Below, piece after piece: positions 11,604 to 24,660 of a DNA stretch of 64,000 nucleotides. Source of the stretch: Gavia stellata (lineage: Eukaryota > Chordata > Aves > Gaviiformes > Gaviidae); the NCBI RefSeq assembly GCF_030936135.1, contig NC_082597.1, positions 80,334,495 to 80,398,494 of the forward strand, read 5' to 3'. Every line of letters starts with the position of its first letter. The first letter of the stretch is position 1. The position numbers were made by a program, and so were the translations under genes. The notes under the pieces were generated by a model. The model saw nothing but the letters and a program-made list of their open reading frames with translations, did no database searches and had not been told where the DNA came from.

Positions 11604-14600
11604 CAGTTGTATGAGGTTAAAAATCTGTGTCAGTAAATGAGGACCCATCAAACTATTGCTAGTTCAAAAATCCAGATAAATATTGCTGGAAACAGGAGAT
11701 TAAAAATACATGGTAATGGAAAAGCAGATAAAGAAGGCTGCAAAAGAACAAGGAGAGGAAAGGAGGTGGATAAGTACAGTTTTGGGTGGAAGGGGAGTTC
11801 TGCTGATTAGCTGTAGCTTAGCTTTTCCTTTGTCTGTAAGAGACTTTGGAAGTGTGGACTGATACTTTCTTTTTTCTTTGGCGAAAAATAAGTGAAAATG
11901 ATAGGAAGGAAAAGTTCACAATCTTGTTTGGAGATCTCAAAAAGCTGCTTAAAAAACCTGAGCCTTGCCATGGCTTAGTTTCACAAGGACAACTGGCTGA
12001 AATCAATGTACTGGATTCAAACCCTTCTTGTCCCCACAGGAGAACTTTCCTTTGATTATTGTTGATTTATACAAACTCTTCTCTCTCGAGTATGGGAAAT
12101 GATCCAGTACTTAATAATTAGGCATTGTGAACCTCAAGGTTATGCATGTTATGTTCACGTTTATCTCAGCTTGTTCTGTTTAAATTGATACTAATTGGTT
12201 TTGTTGAAAGCAAAGCTTCTGATAAGATGTCTTCTTATCAGTGTTCCTGCTAAGCTAATTAAACCCCTGAGACAGCACTGCTATATGTTTTTTCTTCCTG
12301 TCGTGAAAAAAAAGTGTTTATTTTATTCACAGGCATATGAATTCCTGTATTGCAACTATCACCTCTCTTGTTACAGAGGGGTTTATCTTACTGGGAGGAC
12401 AGCTCTGGCAAATTCTGCAGTCAATCTATCTGTTGAAACAAAACAGCCAGACACTGCCAGAGAGGTGTTGGTAGGCCAAATGCCACTATAATTAGATGGT
12501 TAATTATAGTCAAGGTCGTTTGGGAATTTGTGTGCCTGTCAGTATTTCTGGGACCAAACATCCCATTTCCAGATATTGGAAATACTCAAATACTTCAAAT
12601 ATCATAAACTGCAATACCCTAGAAAAGAACTCAGCCCTAAACCGAGCACAGGTGGGAATATCACCCGGGTTTCCTATGGAGCTATGTCCCTATGTATCAG
12701 CCAACAATTGTTTCACCTTTAGGACAGTGGAGCAACAACTGATGCGGTAACATCAAATGGATGTTTTGTACACCTTACAAAAAATTCTGCCTTTTCTTTT
12801 CCACCAAAGCTCTGACCGCTGAGTTAAGATATGTTTCAGTGCAAGTGTTTGTAATGAATTTGGTGCTAAAAATGTGCTTTGTGTATTCTGGAAAATCACT
12901 CTATTTTTTTAATTGTATTTTAGGGCTGGCATGTGTTGTTTCTGTGTGTGTAGCTCTTCTGTGCGTGCTTCGCTGGAGTGGTATTACATGTTCAGTTATA
13001 GCTTGGTAGTGTTGTTTCTGTGTGAAGTGTTGGTGCATCTGGCTGGCTGTTCAGTTGTGAAAAGTGACAGGACAACCTTGAGGGCAATCTGTTGCAGTAG
13101 CGATGTAGCATCTTATTAGGCCTTCAAGGCAAGAGGAGAATTTCTGTTCATTTAGATGGCTGTCTTATTGGGATCTGCTCTCTCTTTTCAGTACGTAGCA
13201 CGTAGATTAATCTACTGGACCCTTCTTTGCAAAATATGTATTTGCAGGCTAGCTGATGACTTGATTTTTTTTAATTACTACTACTATTGTACGGTTTCAA
13301 AAGGACCGTTATGTGAAGAGGAAATAAGACCTTGATCTTCCCAAACATCTTTATAAAAGATAAGCAACCTTCTCACTGGAAACGGATTTAAAATGGCTCT
13401 CATTTGTTGTTTGAAGTGTAGTTGAGAGCCTGTATGTTCCTTCTTCACTGTTTGTTTGAGAACACGTTTCTTGCCTGACCTTGACTATGGTTGTTACTTG
13501 CACTCTGCCTACTTGTTCAGGGCACTGACATGATGATGAACTTCAATGGGAGCAGTCAAGGCTTTTGGAAAATGAGGCTGTGAGCGGAGGAACTGTCTTG
13601 CTTGTTAACATTTTCTGTCTGCAATAGAAAACAGTAATAATAAAGGAAGCATAAACCCCAGAAACTACACAAGGACAGAGTTTGCTGCTGTGTGAGAGGA
13701 TGTTACAGGTAGCTCTGTGGCAGCAGGTATTGCTAACGTGTGAATTCGCAGGAGCGGCTGGATCCAAGCGATACTAGCTCCACCACTGAGAATTGGAGAG
13801 GTTGAAAAAACAAAGGACAGGTTGACTGACCTGTCTGAACACTGGATTCCTATGCTTTATTTTAAGCCAGGTCATCGCCTTCCCTTTCTTTCTTCTAGTA
13901 GACTCCTCTAAGTGATGGTGGCAGGGGGTAATTTCCTATGTTGGTTTTCCCCAGTATTTATAATGCTCTAGTACACTTGGTATGTGCTAATGGTAACATT
14001 TGAAAGTAATTTTTTTTCTTCGCTTGCTTTCTGAAGGTAATTGACCTTCGTTCTGTCACATATAAGCTAAAAGGACATTGTTTTTATAAGCTGTTCAGAA
14101 CAGCTGCAACCTTTTCACGAACACCAGAGGAGGTTTTAGGACTAGTTTCCTAGAAAAGCGGGAGTCTGTAGGTTGATGCTGTAATTGGAAGGAGATGTTC
14201 TGGTAGCAGTCTTTTTCCTTCTGGAAAACTGTACAAATGGATTTTTATTCCTCCCCGATGACCCAAGGGAAGATGCGCTTGTAGATGCAATGTATCTGTT
14301 GTCCTGTAAGTTGAAGTTTCTATAGTGCTGCTTCTTCAGTGGAGTTGTAGACAGGAGCCATCCCCAGGCTAAAAGGTGTCTGTTTTCATTCTTCATTCAC
14401 TGCTAGACACTTCAAGGCTCCTGACTTTTACTAAACCTTTTTGGTTTTGTCAAAATCTTCTCTCTTCCTTGCTTTAATAGATTGTCCATGGATCCCACGT
14501 TGCTGGGACAAACAGTAATGCATTTCATTCAGTCCTGGTTGCCTGAAGGCACAGGTTGGTGTACTTCGGATATATGTCAGCTTGGGTAAAATGCTAGGGA

Positions 14601-17600
14601 AGTGCATGAGGAAAAGCATCATATGCTTCCCTTTGCTCCAGAAAGGTGGTGGCTTGTGAGGAGAGGATGGAAAAAGGAGGGAGGGGAGAAGAGGAAAGCA
14701 TCTGAGGTGCTTTATCAGATGGGGGTGAGCCCAGAAGCATGAGACAGCATAGATGCCAGATTTGAGCAAATATTGCTGAGTCTTGGTGGAGAGTGCTGCT
14801 GTGCAAGGAGAGGAAGGTACGTCAGCCCAGTAATCAGCTGTGCCTCTTCACTAACCTTTGAGCATGCTAAGCAAGAATATAAGAAAATCTGTACAAAAAA
14901 AAAAGAGACAATAAAGGTAGAAAATCCATAGGTCTGGACTCCTGAATTGCTTTTTGCGCACGCTTTGTTCATTTTTTTTTTTGCGCTTCTCCGCAGTATC
15001 AGCTTTTTATTGTTCATAGAGAGACAAACAGACTCTTGTTCCAGGGGGACGGGGGGTGGCGGGAAGGCCCGGATAAGCGGGGAGGAATGTCCTGTTCACT
15101 GCCTCGCTCTGGCTCCAGGTCGAAGACATGGGGGGGGAGGATTTCAATGTATAAGGAACAGCAAAGTGTCAGAAAACAAGCGACAATGAAAACAAAATGC
15201 AGCCAGTAACCTTGGGGCTCTGACACTGAGCAAATGTTTATCAGAGGAAGATTCTGCTGGACATCACCGGATAAGAATGAGTTGATGTCACTCTTGGCAA
15301 GGGCGGGAGCTCGGTTTTTTCCACACAAACAGCACAACACAGCAAGGGGAAAGGGGTGGGAAGGAGGGGAGGGGGAAGAGGAAGAGGAGGAGAATGCTGT
15401 TTGCTATAAATTGGGCTAATAAAAATACATAAAAGCATGCCTTGTTTTGTTGGAAGGAGTCTCAGTGCTGGGACATAAATAGACAAAGGTTAAGGATGCT
15501 TCAGGGCTCCTCCTACACTGCGGCTCTGAAGAGCTGTACGCAGATTCCTGACAGACGTTGCGTAATTTGCTTTGACTTTCTCCCAGTTGAGAGCGTACTA
15601 TGGGCTCATTCCTGTGGCCCGTATTCAACAAAACCTTATTTGGCTTTAATGGGAATTTTTGCTGGAATAAAGAAGTTCAGCTTTTGTGACCTCTGGTAGC
15701 TTCAGTGCCTGGCCAGTGAATAGGAGAACCTCCTCTCGCCCTCAACCCCTGCATATCCTTCTTTTAAAGCTTCATCGTATTTTATACTTCAAGAAATGCA
15801 AAGTTTTCTCTGCAGAAAGAGAGACTTACACCAGGCAGGCAGCAGAACAGCAAAAGCCGCCTTCCAACAGGTACCACGCTGAAGCTGAGAAGTAACTAGT
15901 GGTATTTGGTGAATTTGATGGTGAGCAGTGTTGGAAAGCACCTCAGAAAAGGTGTAGATATAATAAGTGAATGTTGTGAAAGAGCAGTTTTGGAAAAAAC
16001 AGCTTCTAAACCCAAAAAGTCTTCTAAAACCAAAAAAGCATGGGAAGCCATTAACAGCATCTAAAGTACGAACTGTCTGTACTGGAACACCTACCTATGA
16101 ATGCTCTTGTAGACCGTAGAGGTGACATGGCTTTTTATTTTTTATTTTTTTTTAAACATACGACTTGGTAGTGTAAGGAGGCAAAGCTTTACATTTGACT
16201 CTCTCGTTACATGATTCCCTCAGGTATATGTGACTCTCCGGAAGCTTTTCAATTTGATGACTTCCTCCTAGATCACGCTATCTCATTCAAAAAATTCGGC
16301 TAGCGTGGCATTAATTGAATAGGTTTGAGTGCTTTCTGTCGAAGTGACCTTACTAGACATGTGCACGTTTCAGACCTCTTTTGTGATGACTCGGCTCTGG
16401 GTATGAGCAAAGAACAGCGCATGAGACTTCGAGGCAAGCTGGACAAGGAAAAGCCGTTGCGTTTTTGCTGGAGCCATTTAGAAGTGCAGGCAGTGTAGCT
16501 GGTAAGGAGGAATGGTCAGGTTTGTTGTGTGCTCCACTCCTTTACTGAAAGCTCTCAGAATCGAACAAACCATTTAACTGCTGCTGTAAGTGCCATCCTC
16601 CTTTCCCTAAATTAAGTCAGAAGAAGAAGAGGGGGGGAAAAAAAAAAATCACGTATTCCTTAACTAGAGAGTTGAATGAAAACATTTAAGGTACTAATGC
16701 ATTTCTAGGAGAGTCTTAAGAACTCAAGGCTCCGGACTTTCAAGTTTTAACATGTTCTAAATTGTTCTGTTCCTTAATTTTAAGGCAGTTGAGGAGTTAG
16801 ATACTGTTGTATGTTACTGTCACTCATGTGTCTTCTGTAGAGTTAGTTTTCCTATTCTCTTTCTCCCCCAGCCCAAGAAGAGATTTGTACATGTCTGCGC
16901 TACCACAGTTTGTTTTCATATTGCTTTTAGACTTTTTTGTTGGAGTTGAGATGTGGAGTCAACATGTTGCTGTGTATTTATATTAGTGAAAACAATAAAT
17001 GCTCCATGATTTCAGAACAAAAAATGGTAAGACTCTGCTGTCATCACCCCTTTGGTTACAGATTCTCAGATGATCAAAATTCTTCCCCTACAACTTCTAT
17101 AAAAATTATGACTGATCACCTTCTGCATCCCTTTTCTGAAACCTACCCCTGAGCCTATTTTTATACAATTTGAAAAAGCAGTGCTAAAATCATTGCAGAA
17201 GTGGATATACTTTTATTTAGGACCCTATACCGAAAGGGCATCTGGAACAGCTACTTTCTGTTTACAGCTGTAGGTTGTACAGCCATCCTGATGTTACCGT
17301 TGAGGCTAATGTGAGCAAAGTTTAAGCACGCAAGGTCTATTAGGTTCATGAGAAGCCTAAGAAAGTGTAGATTGCATCCTGTAAAAGAACCCAACGTCAA
17401 AATCATCTTCCAGTTGGTGAATCAGTGGTAGATGTAATAGAAGTCACTTAGACCTGGATTTATTTTTCATAGGACTTTGATATTTTGCTGGGTTCAGTAT
17501 TACACTGGGCCTGATGGAGGGTTTTCTGAAAGTTAAACTGAAGCTACTGAACCTGCACACTGTGCACAGCAACAAGCTGCCGCAGGTATCGAGTCGGCGT

Positions 17601-20600
17601 GGGCCGGCTGTTCTGCAGCAGCTACCTCTTGTAGACCGGCAACGGTGAAGCGAGGCAGCTCATCTCTCTGGTCTTGACAAGTAAGTCACTCTGCCGTGCG
17701 TTTCCCCAAGGGAGACAGCCTGCGTTCATGGCTTGGTGCCATGGAGCTGCTGACTTACTGCTGCACTTTTGATCTGTGTTCCCAGGCTCTGAATCTGACT
17801 GAAAACTAGGAGGATTTCAGTGTAAAAGCATCGCCGCTCCAATGTGCGGGTGGGCTGCTGCTGAAAACTTGTCATCTCCCGTCACGGTGGGCTTGGTGGC
17901 TGCGCAGCCGCCGTCTGCTTTGATTGGGTGGGACAGTGCGGAGGACAAGCAGATCTGCTGAGGGGACGTGACTTTTGCTCCATCAGTCAGTTTGAGCCAC
18001 TATGTCCCACAGCCGTGTGAGTGCTAAGCCTGAGAACGGGGGTGCTGGGCTCAGAGCAGGACACAGCCCTTTGCGAGGGAGGTGGGTGGGAGAGCAAGGG
18101 CCCCTTCTGGGGCCAGTTGGGCACCCCTAACCCTGCAAATGCCAGGGCAGGAGCTGAGCCTGCGTCTCTTTCCATTGCAGTGGAAGAGCAACCCAGCTCT
18201 GGTTGGTAGTGCAACACTGAGTGACCGCTTGTAAGCATCAGTGTGTGATCCTTCCTGCTTTTCAGATTGCTGAAGATTGAAGAAAGTCTTAGCTGCTGTC
18301 TCACGGGAATGCTGAGAGTCTACGATTTGTATCATATAACTATTACAAGAGCTTTAAAGATGCCAAATGTAGTGAAAAATAACTTTCTCACCTCCGTTGT
18401 TTAAAACCAGCAGCAAATGCAGATAATGTCCCACCAAATGCTTAATTTTCAATTGTTTTCATGTATGATCTTGAAAACTTAATTTGGAAGCATTCTACCT
18501 TTTTTTCTTTCTTTTCCTCTCCCTATTTTTGTAACAAAGAAGAATATTTGCCTGGCAACAAGGCTGTCTTTGGCTTTACAGCTCATTCCTTCCTGGTATT
18601 TTATTTCTTATCTGAAGTCAGAACCTTCTGCACAGAATATAATTAATTGCTGCCAGTGTCACAAACAAAATTGTTGTTTCAGATAGTGAGTGAAGAGAAA
18701 TTGAGCTTTATGGGCATGTATATATATATATAACTGTAGAATAATGTGATTTTTCTTGAGGTGCCTTTCTGCCCAGCAGCGCGTTGCAGAGGGAGAGAGG
18801 TGTCTGGCTCGTTCCCTCTCGCTCAGGGGCTCCTCCTGGATGCTGCGGGATCCCGGGACCCTGGGTGCTGCCAGCAGAGCAGTCCCGAGGCAGTCGGGTG
18901 CCTTGGGGCTGAGGAGGTGGGTGCTGCCCCTCAGCTGTGGCAGGATGCCTGAGCTAGGGGAGCAAGCCTTGTTTCTCAGCGCATAAGCCGCAGTGGCTGA
19001 GAGTTGTAGATCTGCGCTCCGATTCAGGCCCCTCGTTAATCATTAGAAAGGTTACAGCGCCGGCGCCTCGCCAAGAGTTGTAACTGGCTTTGTGCACTAG
19101 CAGTACCCAACGGAGATGTGTTCATTGAAATGCTGTTAAGTTTCACTTACAGTAAACCAAGTCAGAAAGACTGTGGTTTTTATTTTTTTTTAAAGCCTTA
19201 CCAGATAAAATACTCGACAGTTGAGTAACTATTCAGTGCTTTTAGTTTTATTTGGCTATTGTGCGTATTTTCTAGTGTTACGAGCAGAAGGAATTGACGG
19301 ATGTCCTCACGTATCCGTAATTAACTGGCAGTATTCTGATGCTGTATGCATCCATAACATGATGTATTTTTCTTTTTCTCTTAGTGTATTCAGAGGGTGC
19401 TGAGAGATAGTCCTGCGCCTGGGGAGGATCTTAATAGTTTTGCATGCCAGGCTCTGCCCCAGATGGAGGAAGAATGCTTCTCTCTCTCCGGGTCATCCAC
19501 AGAATGGGTGAGCTGATCTAACAGCTGAGAGGAGGAAGGTCATACCCATGGCTGTGCGTTTTGTGCCACTTTCCGAGGCTTGTTGGCCCCTTTGTGAGCC
19601 AGTTTGGCTTGCTGGGCTGATGGGGAACTAACAGCGATGAGTGGGTAGTTTTCAGGTAGATTGATGAGGTGGATCCATCTGTGGAGGAGCTCAGTGAGAA
19701 CCAGAACCGGTACAAGGACGGGGCCTGGCCTGCATGGCAAGGAGGGGTGGCAGAGCAACAAGATCCACCCCGTTTTCAGTGGCAGAGAGCCCTAAGATCA
19801 GCTCAGGATGTAGTTTTCCGAGGGTACCCTCTTAAACAGGGACAGGGGGCTTTTCCTGACTGCTGGGAGGCTTTCTTGTTATGAAGACCTTTATAGGTCT
19901 TGTAATGGACCTTAAGCACCTTGAGGGAGACGTGATTTAGGATGAGCAAAGCTCCACCTACCATGTATGTACTTAGAGATGTTATGGTGAGGAAGTGAAG
20001 TTTTACTGTAAAATGACTGATACTTTCCATGACAGACTTAGGAAATAAGTTCGTGCTGTGTGTGAGCACACCATCTGCAGACTGTACATTAAAAAAAAAA
20101 AAAAATAAAATAAGGGGGGGATGTTTTTACAGCTGCACTGTTGGGGGGGGAGGTTTAAGTGGAGGGAGAAATGAATCGCTATATTCTGGGTATCTCTAAC
20201 CATAGAGGGAGTGATGCACGCGCTTGGCGGAGCTGGAATGTGGAAGTTGTTGGGGCTGGCTCCAAGATGCGTCTCCCCGGGCTGATGGCCCTTGTCATTG
20301 TCTTCCTGCCTGGGGAGCCGGGGCTCAAGAAGCTCCCAGGCTCGCTAACCTCGCTGTTACTTGTTGTAGCTGATAAAAGTGGTACTCCTAGATTACCGGT
20401 ACCTACGGTTACCTATAAGCACAGGATCACACAAGTGTGGTCATTAGGTATTCAACGCTTGTAGCAGCTTACTTCAATAGTAAGATGATGCTTTTTCATA
20501 ATATTTTACTAGTGAGTTCATTTACTGAAGTGCAAAGCGAGTGTAAACCGTCTACTACAGAAGAGGTGCAGTTTGCTTGATTCTTCCCCCCCCGTGCCCC

Positions 20601-21553
20601 AGGGATTTTAAAACACTTCATGCTAGGGATTCTTTGTTGTGCTTCGTCTTTCTTCAAGGCACTTTGCCACTTGACAGTATTTGACAGGAGATGATAAACA
20701 TGGTGGTAATACAGAGCACAGGAGGCCACTTATTTCTGTGTAACTGTTGAATGTTTTAGGTGTCCTAATAAGCCCCGCAAAGCTGAGTGATTAGTCTTTT
20801 AAACACACTGTCAGAAGTAAATAGTGTGTGCGTTGTCTCCTCCTCCTCTCCCCAACTCAGCCTTTGAGTAATTTCAGTATCCTAAGTTTAGTCTTTATAA
20901 CTTCATGCCAGGTCCCTGTTTCCTTCTGGCCATGGAGAATAACACCCTTATATTGCAATACAATGCTGGGAACAGTAATAGTTATTTAGATGCTAATATC
21001 GCTGGGAAAATTACATCCATTGTATCCCTTGAGTTACTTCTAAAATAAGTTCTAATGGATGCAGAAAAAGAATTAAAACAGACCGAGAAGGAAAAGTGAA
21101 ATAGTGCTTGAGTTTGGCTAACTTGAATTGGGAAGGTAGGCAAAAAACCCAAATACTTAAATGCAGGTAGGAGGGAGGACAGGGATGAAAGCATTGGTTC
21201 GGACTTCAGCAGTAGGCATTCACAGAAGACATGTCAGATGGTAGGATCATTTAAATAGAAAATGGATCTCCCTGAATAATTTGGACAGTGGGGATGCCAA
21301 AGAAAGAAGTTGAATTGTCTGAGGGCAGCCAGGTTCCCAAAGCGATGCTTCCTTGCTTTGTACTGGAGAAATGCAGTGAGTAGACCTTTTTCTCCTTTAC
21401 TCAGTTGGACTTGCTAGTAGATAACCACTTACGCTAATAGTCCAGTGTGGAGGAATGGCTTAGTAACAAGGGACACGATCTGATTCCCATGAGCAACCCA
21501 GTCACTGATGAGAGGGAAGGCTCGGAGGAAACCGTTAACTGTCCTTGAAAGCC
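11604..21553 (+). other. BORCS5: Intronic sequence of BORCS5 without a recognised gene
   Basis: No exon is supported here. The stretch holds a G-rich segment at 15043-15083, a G-quadruplex-type purine tract at 15346-15394, a short TA run at 18719-18732 and an A-rich tract at 20089-20113. It also has GC-richer patches at 17600-18200, 18750-19000 and 19430-19800 that resemble neither CR1 nor a coding exon. The open frames there occur on both strands at once, which argues against coding. Confidence 0.55.
15344..15394 (+). other. Purine tract with G-quadruplex motif
   Basis: Bases 15346-15375 contain five G runs of three to five bases (15346-15349, 15353-15356, 15358-15360, 15366-15369 and 15371-15375), separated by loops of one to five bases. 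This satisfies the usual G3+N1-7 quadruplex pattern. The purine tract continues to 15394 with a single pyrimidine at 15357. A TATAAATT sequence starts about 10 bases further on. Whether the structure forms or has a function cannot be told from sequence alone. Confidence 0.65.
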
Positions 21554-21817
21554 TGTTGTGATAAGAGACAGTGGAATGGTAAACAAAAAGAAGGAGCTAC
21601 ATCCACGAAGAGGAGAAGTGCTCCTGTGCGTGCACAAGAGCACTGTACCAATGACACTTGGCGCGTGAACAGAGGCTGTAAGTCAATTATACAACTGTTG
21701 CGGACGCGTGTTCTTGGCATCTGTCTATATATACTCTGTAAGCTTGAATAAAGGGGAGAACGACTATACTCATATTGAGATTTCATCGTTACTCCGGGTG
21801 GTTCTCCCTCTCCAACA
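21554..21817 (+). mobile_element. Endogenous retrovirus LTR (5' LTR of a truncated provirus)
   Basis: The 264-base segment begins TGTTG and ends CAACA, a 5-base inverted terminal repeat with the canonical TG...CA retroviral ends. It contains TATATATA at 21726-21733 and AATAAA at 21747-21752, in the order expected for U3-R-U5. A tRNA primer-binding site follows two bases after the final CA, which makes this a 5' LTR rather than a solo LTR. No second copy of the LTR was seen in the window. I could not confirm a target-site duplication. The LTR is short compared with many avian retroviral LTRs. The subfamily is unknown to me. Confidence 0.8.
21726..21752 (+). promoter_or_regulatory. LTR TATA box and polyadenylation signal
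   Basis: TATATATA (21726-21733) lies 13 bases before AATAAA (21747-21752). In a compact LTR these would be the RNA start signal and the poly(A) signal, which suggests a short R region beginning near or after the AATAAA. The LTR is probably silent today, but both signals are intact and in sense orientation to BORCS5. Confidence 0.65.
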
Positions 21818-21819
21818 TC

Positions 21820-21837
21820 TGGTAGCAGAGGATGGTT
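21820..21837 (+). other. Retroviral primer-binding site matching initiator tRNA-Met
   Basis: The 18 bases TGGTAGCAGAGGATGGTT, two bases after the LTR end, are the exact reverse complement of the 3' end of vertebrate initiator tRNA-Met (CCA included) as I remember it. The first base past position 18 diverges. This is the site where the element's reverse transcription would have been primed. It is not the tRNA-Trp site known for avian leukosis-type viruses, so the element belongs to another lineage. Confidence 0.78.
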
Positions 21838-21980
21838 CAGTTCGACTGAGGTCTCCGAGACTGCGGTAAGCAGCTAGAGGAGGGGAGTGGGAAACCACGG
21901 CTGAGGGAGGTGCTGCTCGGGCACAAGAAGTGGGGCAGACACCAGTGTGTGAGGTCGCTCCTCACCCCTCAGGCGCAGCA
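21838..21980 (+). other. Retroviral 5' leader with likely splice donor
   Basis: This is the GC-rich segment between the primer-binding site and the first ATG of the gag-like frame. It contains a good splice-donor match, GCG|GTAAGC, with the GT at 21866-21867. That is the expected place for the major donor used for subgenomic RNA. The reading frame of the gag fragment is already open from 21930, but that start is GTG, so the ATG at 21981 is preferred. Confidence 0.5.
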
Positions 21981-22151
21981 ATGGAAATAGAAGCTGCGGC
22001 CACCTTGCTTGCAGGAATCCTCTCTAAGCGAGGGATTGAAGCACCTGTAAAGCGGCTGGTTAAGTTAATTAGGTTGGAACAGCGATGGGGTCATTTTTCT
22101 GACACGCACATGCTGTTTTCTGTCTCGGAATGGCGCGACTTTGGAGGTTAA
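21981..22151 (+). pseudogene. Broken gag N-terminus of the endogenous retrovirus
   Basis: A frame of 56 codons opens at an ATG 143 bases after the primer-binding site, where gag is expected. It is rich in Ala, Leu, Arg and Lys and ends near the motif VSEWRDFGG. This resembles the start of matrix domains in endogenous beta-like retroviruses of birds, but that family match is from memory and is weak. The frame stops at TAA (22149-22151), far short of a complete gag. I found no capsid, protease, polymerase or envelope sequence downstream. The provirus is therefore a remnant cut off just inside gag. Where host sequence resumes, after about 22200, could not be fixed. Confidence 0.55.
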
Positions 22152-24660
22152 GAGGCGGCAGTGCTCAAGTTTCTCCGACAGTCCAGTTAAACTTGTTATA
22201 AGAAAAAGTAAGGAGCGGTTACTTAATTTCTGTGAATAATATGCTCTACGAGCTATGTACATATGTGTTGCATCATTTAAAAAGTTTCTTCAGCCCCTCT
22301 TAGACTTTTCCACTCCTGAGTAGTCCAGCCATTCGTAAGTCATGTCGGTAAAGCCTTCAGAGAACAACTTTGTATGGTCCCCAAATCAGGCTTTTTAAAA
22401 ATACAGGGCTTAGGCAATACGAGCTTTCGGATCATCTTACCACAGCACACAGGAAAAAACGGACTATCTAGTTTAAGAAATAAGTATCGTCCAAATTAAA
22501 ACTTGGATGTGAAATGGCAGCCCACATTGCTAGCAAAGTGGCTGAGTGGTAAGTTGGGTCACATGTGAGATGAGATGATAAAGTAGAAAATGTCAACTCT
22601 GTTGCATTTATTAATGACTCCTGTTCTTCGCTGTGTTTTCCTGAATGTGCATAGCAGAGAGAAATTACTGTTCCTAGTACCTGCGGCCAGAAAGTGTCAA
22701 TAGTATGTTTTAGTTAGTGCTTCTTTAATGTATATTTTAGGTAGTGCTCCTGGAAAAATGGTCAAAGGCCATGACATGGCAATAACTCTTGGCCATGACA
22801 CGATTTTTACTACGGCAGTGTGCCTTGGCTCAAGCCCTTAAGGTTTAGCGCTGCAGTTGTAGTTGAGGTTATGGTGTTTGTCAGAACGGAAGTGAATGAT
22901 TTTAAGTCTAACATTTGGCTGTATTTTGACCCGATAGAGAAGATCCCTGTGAGGAAAGGGGATGAAAAAAGTCACAGGTGTCTACTTGTTTGTGATGATC
23001 CAAACCCCAGGAAATACATGAAAAGTGCTGCTACATGCCAAATAGAAACTGTGTATTTCATGTGTATAAATGATGGTTATACCAGAATCAGCACTGTGCT
23101 TTGTTTGCGTTTGTAAAGCATCAGTAAAAAGCTTCGTCAACAGATCCTATTACTTATTTAAAAGGAACTCTTTCAGTGAAGCTATCTTTAAAGTTTTCTC
23201 TGCCACTTTTAAAACAGTTTTCTCCGTCTCTGGAGAAGAAAACTGAAGTCTTGGACTTGCAGAATCTGTAAGTAAATGGCCTGTTCATCTATCTTGCTCT
23301 GTGCCGTGCTGTGGCAGCAAATTGCAAACAGAAAACTCTCAAATTGACATCTGAACTAAAGAAAGTGCCCGAAAGTTTGTAGAAAACCAACAGACAGCAA
23401 TATCGATTAATCTAATAAAAGATGTTACTGGTTGAAGAAGCATACCTTATTTACAGGCATGTTGTAGATGTAATCTGACTGTGAGCCTGAAGTGGCTGCC
23501 CGTTTTGCCTCAAATCATCTTTCCTGTAACGTGGTCTCGGGCACAAGGCGTACGAATAAGTTACCATGGAGAAAACTAGGTTGTGAACTCAAGGCTTGCA
23601 GCACTTCAGCTACGCTGCAGTAATTGCCTGTGTGTGTGCTTTTGCCTCTTCGTAAAAGGAGCAGAGTGTACTCTGCCCCCACTGAATTTACTTGGGGTTA
23701 GTGTGTGTACGCAGGCTGGCTAGTGTGGATCAGCAAATGTGCCCCAACTTTGCATGGGTGCCCTTGTGCTCAAAGGTGACTTTAGATGTCACCTTTCCTC
23801 TAAACCACTGAACACTGTTTTTTGGGGTTTTCGTGCTAGTATGTGCCTTGTCGTGTGGATAAATATCCATGCACTTTTGCCTAAAATAAAATAAAGATTG
23901 CCATAAGGCTAATCTTTATTACCAGTAATAGAATCAACTAAATTTTAGCTTGTGATTTTTTTTTTTTAAATTTTATTTAAAAGAAATTGAGTTTATTTGC
24001 TCCCACTGTCCCTCTTCTCTTCCCGTCTACAGCCTAGAAAACTTCGCATCTGTGGCAAATTTCAACCAAACTTTGCAGTGGGAGAGATACCCAAAAGGTA
24101 GTTAAGGTCCTATTATTTCAAGGAAGATGGGTGGAGAGGTAAAGTTGAGATTCTCTCAATGCTTTGCACGCATAAAAAAATTGAAATGACAGCTTGCTGT
24201 TGCTCAGGTGGAGAAGTCCCCCTCTGTTCTTTCCTTCCATATCTCCCGCCTCTCCTGGGACTAGCTCTACTTTTTGATCTCCTGGTGCTCTGATTCCTTC
24301 TGCTACCCTGGAGGAAAAAGAAAACCACTGGATTAGTTCTCTGTGGTTTTAGTGAAGTGAATCGTTTTCTGTGCAAGAGCCGTGGTGAGGAAGATGGGAG
24401 TTGGACCATCCCTTTTGTGGAGCATGTATGTGTGGGTCAGAGGGAAGAAGCTGTTGATTTGGCTCTGGTTGTCTTATGAACCTTTATTAGACATCTGAGA
24501 ATCTGCGTGGGAGAGACCTTGTCGGTGCTCAACGCTGACAGTGCTGTAGGAAAGCGGGCTCCGCTGCTGCCCGCCCAGCTGGCATTTGGTATTTGAGGGC
24601 GAGGGAAGGGGAGGGATGTTCTGGCAGCGAAGTCATTAGGCCGAGGGACAGCAGTTTCCA

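Noticed and set aside
19430..19800. GC-richer block considered as an exon or an unknown repeat
   Set aside because: Frames are short on both strands, splice sites are not convincing, and no similarity to CR1, the LTR or MIR was seen. It is left as unassigned intron.
22350..22355. AAAGCC considered as the downstream target duplication of the ERV (same six bases at 21548-21553)
   Set aside because: It is not preceded by an LTR end or CA, and six bases recur by chance at this distance.
22767..22800. Direct repeat GGCCATGACA spaced by 24 bases
   Set aside because: Two copies of a ten-base word in 64 kb are weak evidence. No factor site or element boundary could be assigned.
22820..23116. 98-codon frame downstream of the ERV remnant, considered as a domesticated or retroviral coding remnant
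   Set aside because: It starts on GTG, has no recognised domain or retroviral motif, and no splice context. A chance frame is likely.
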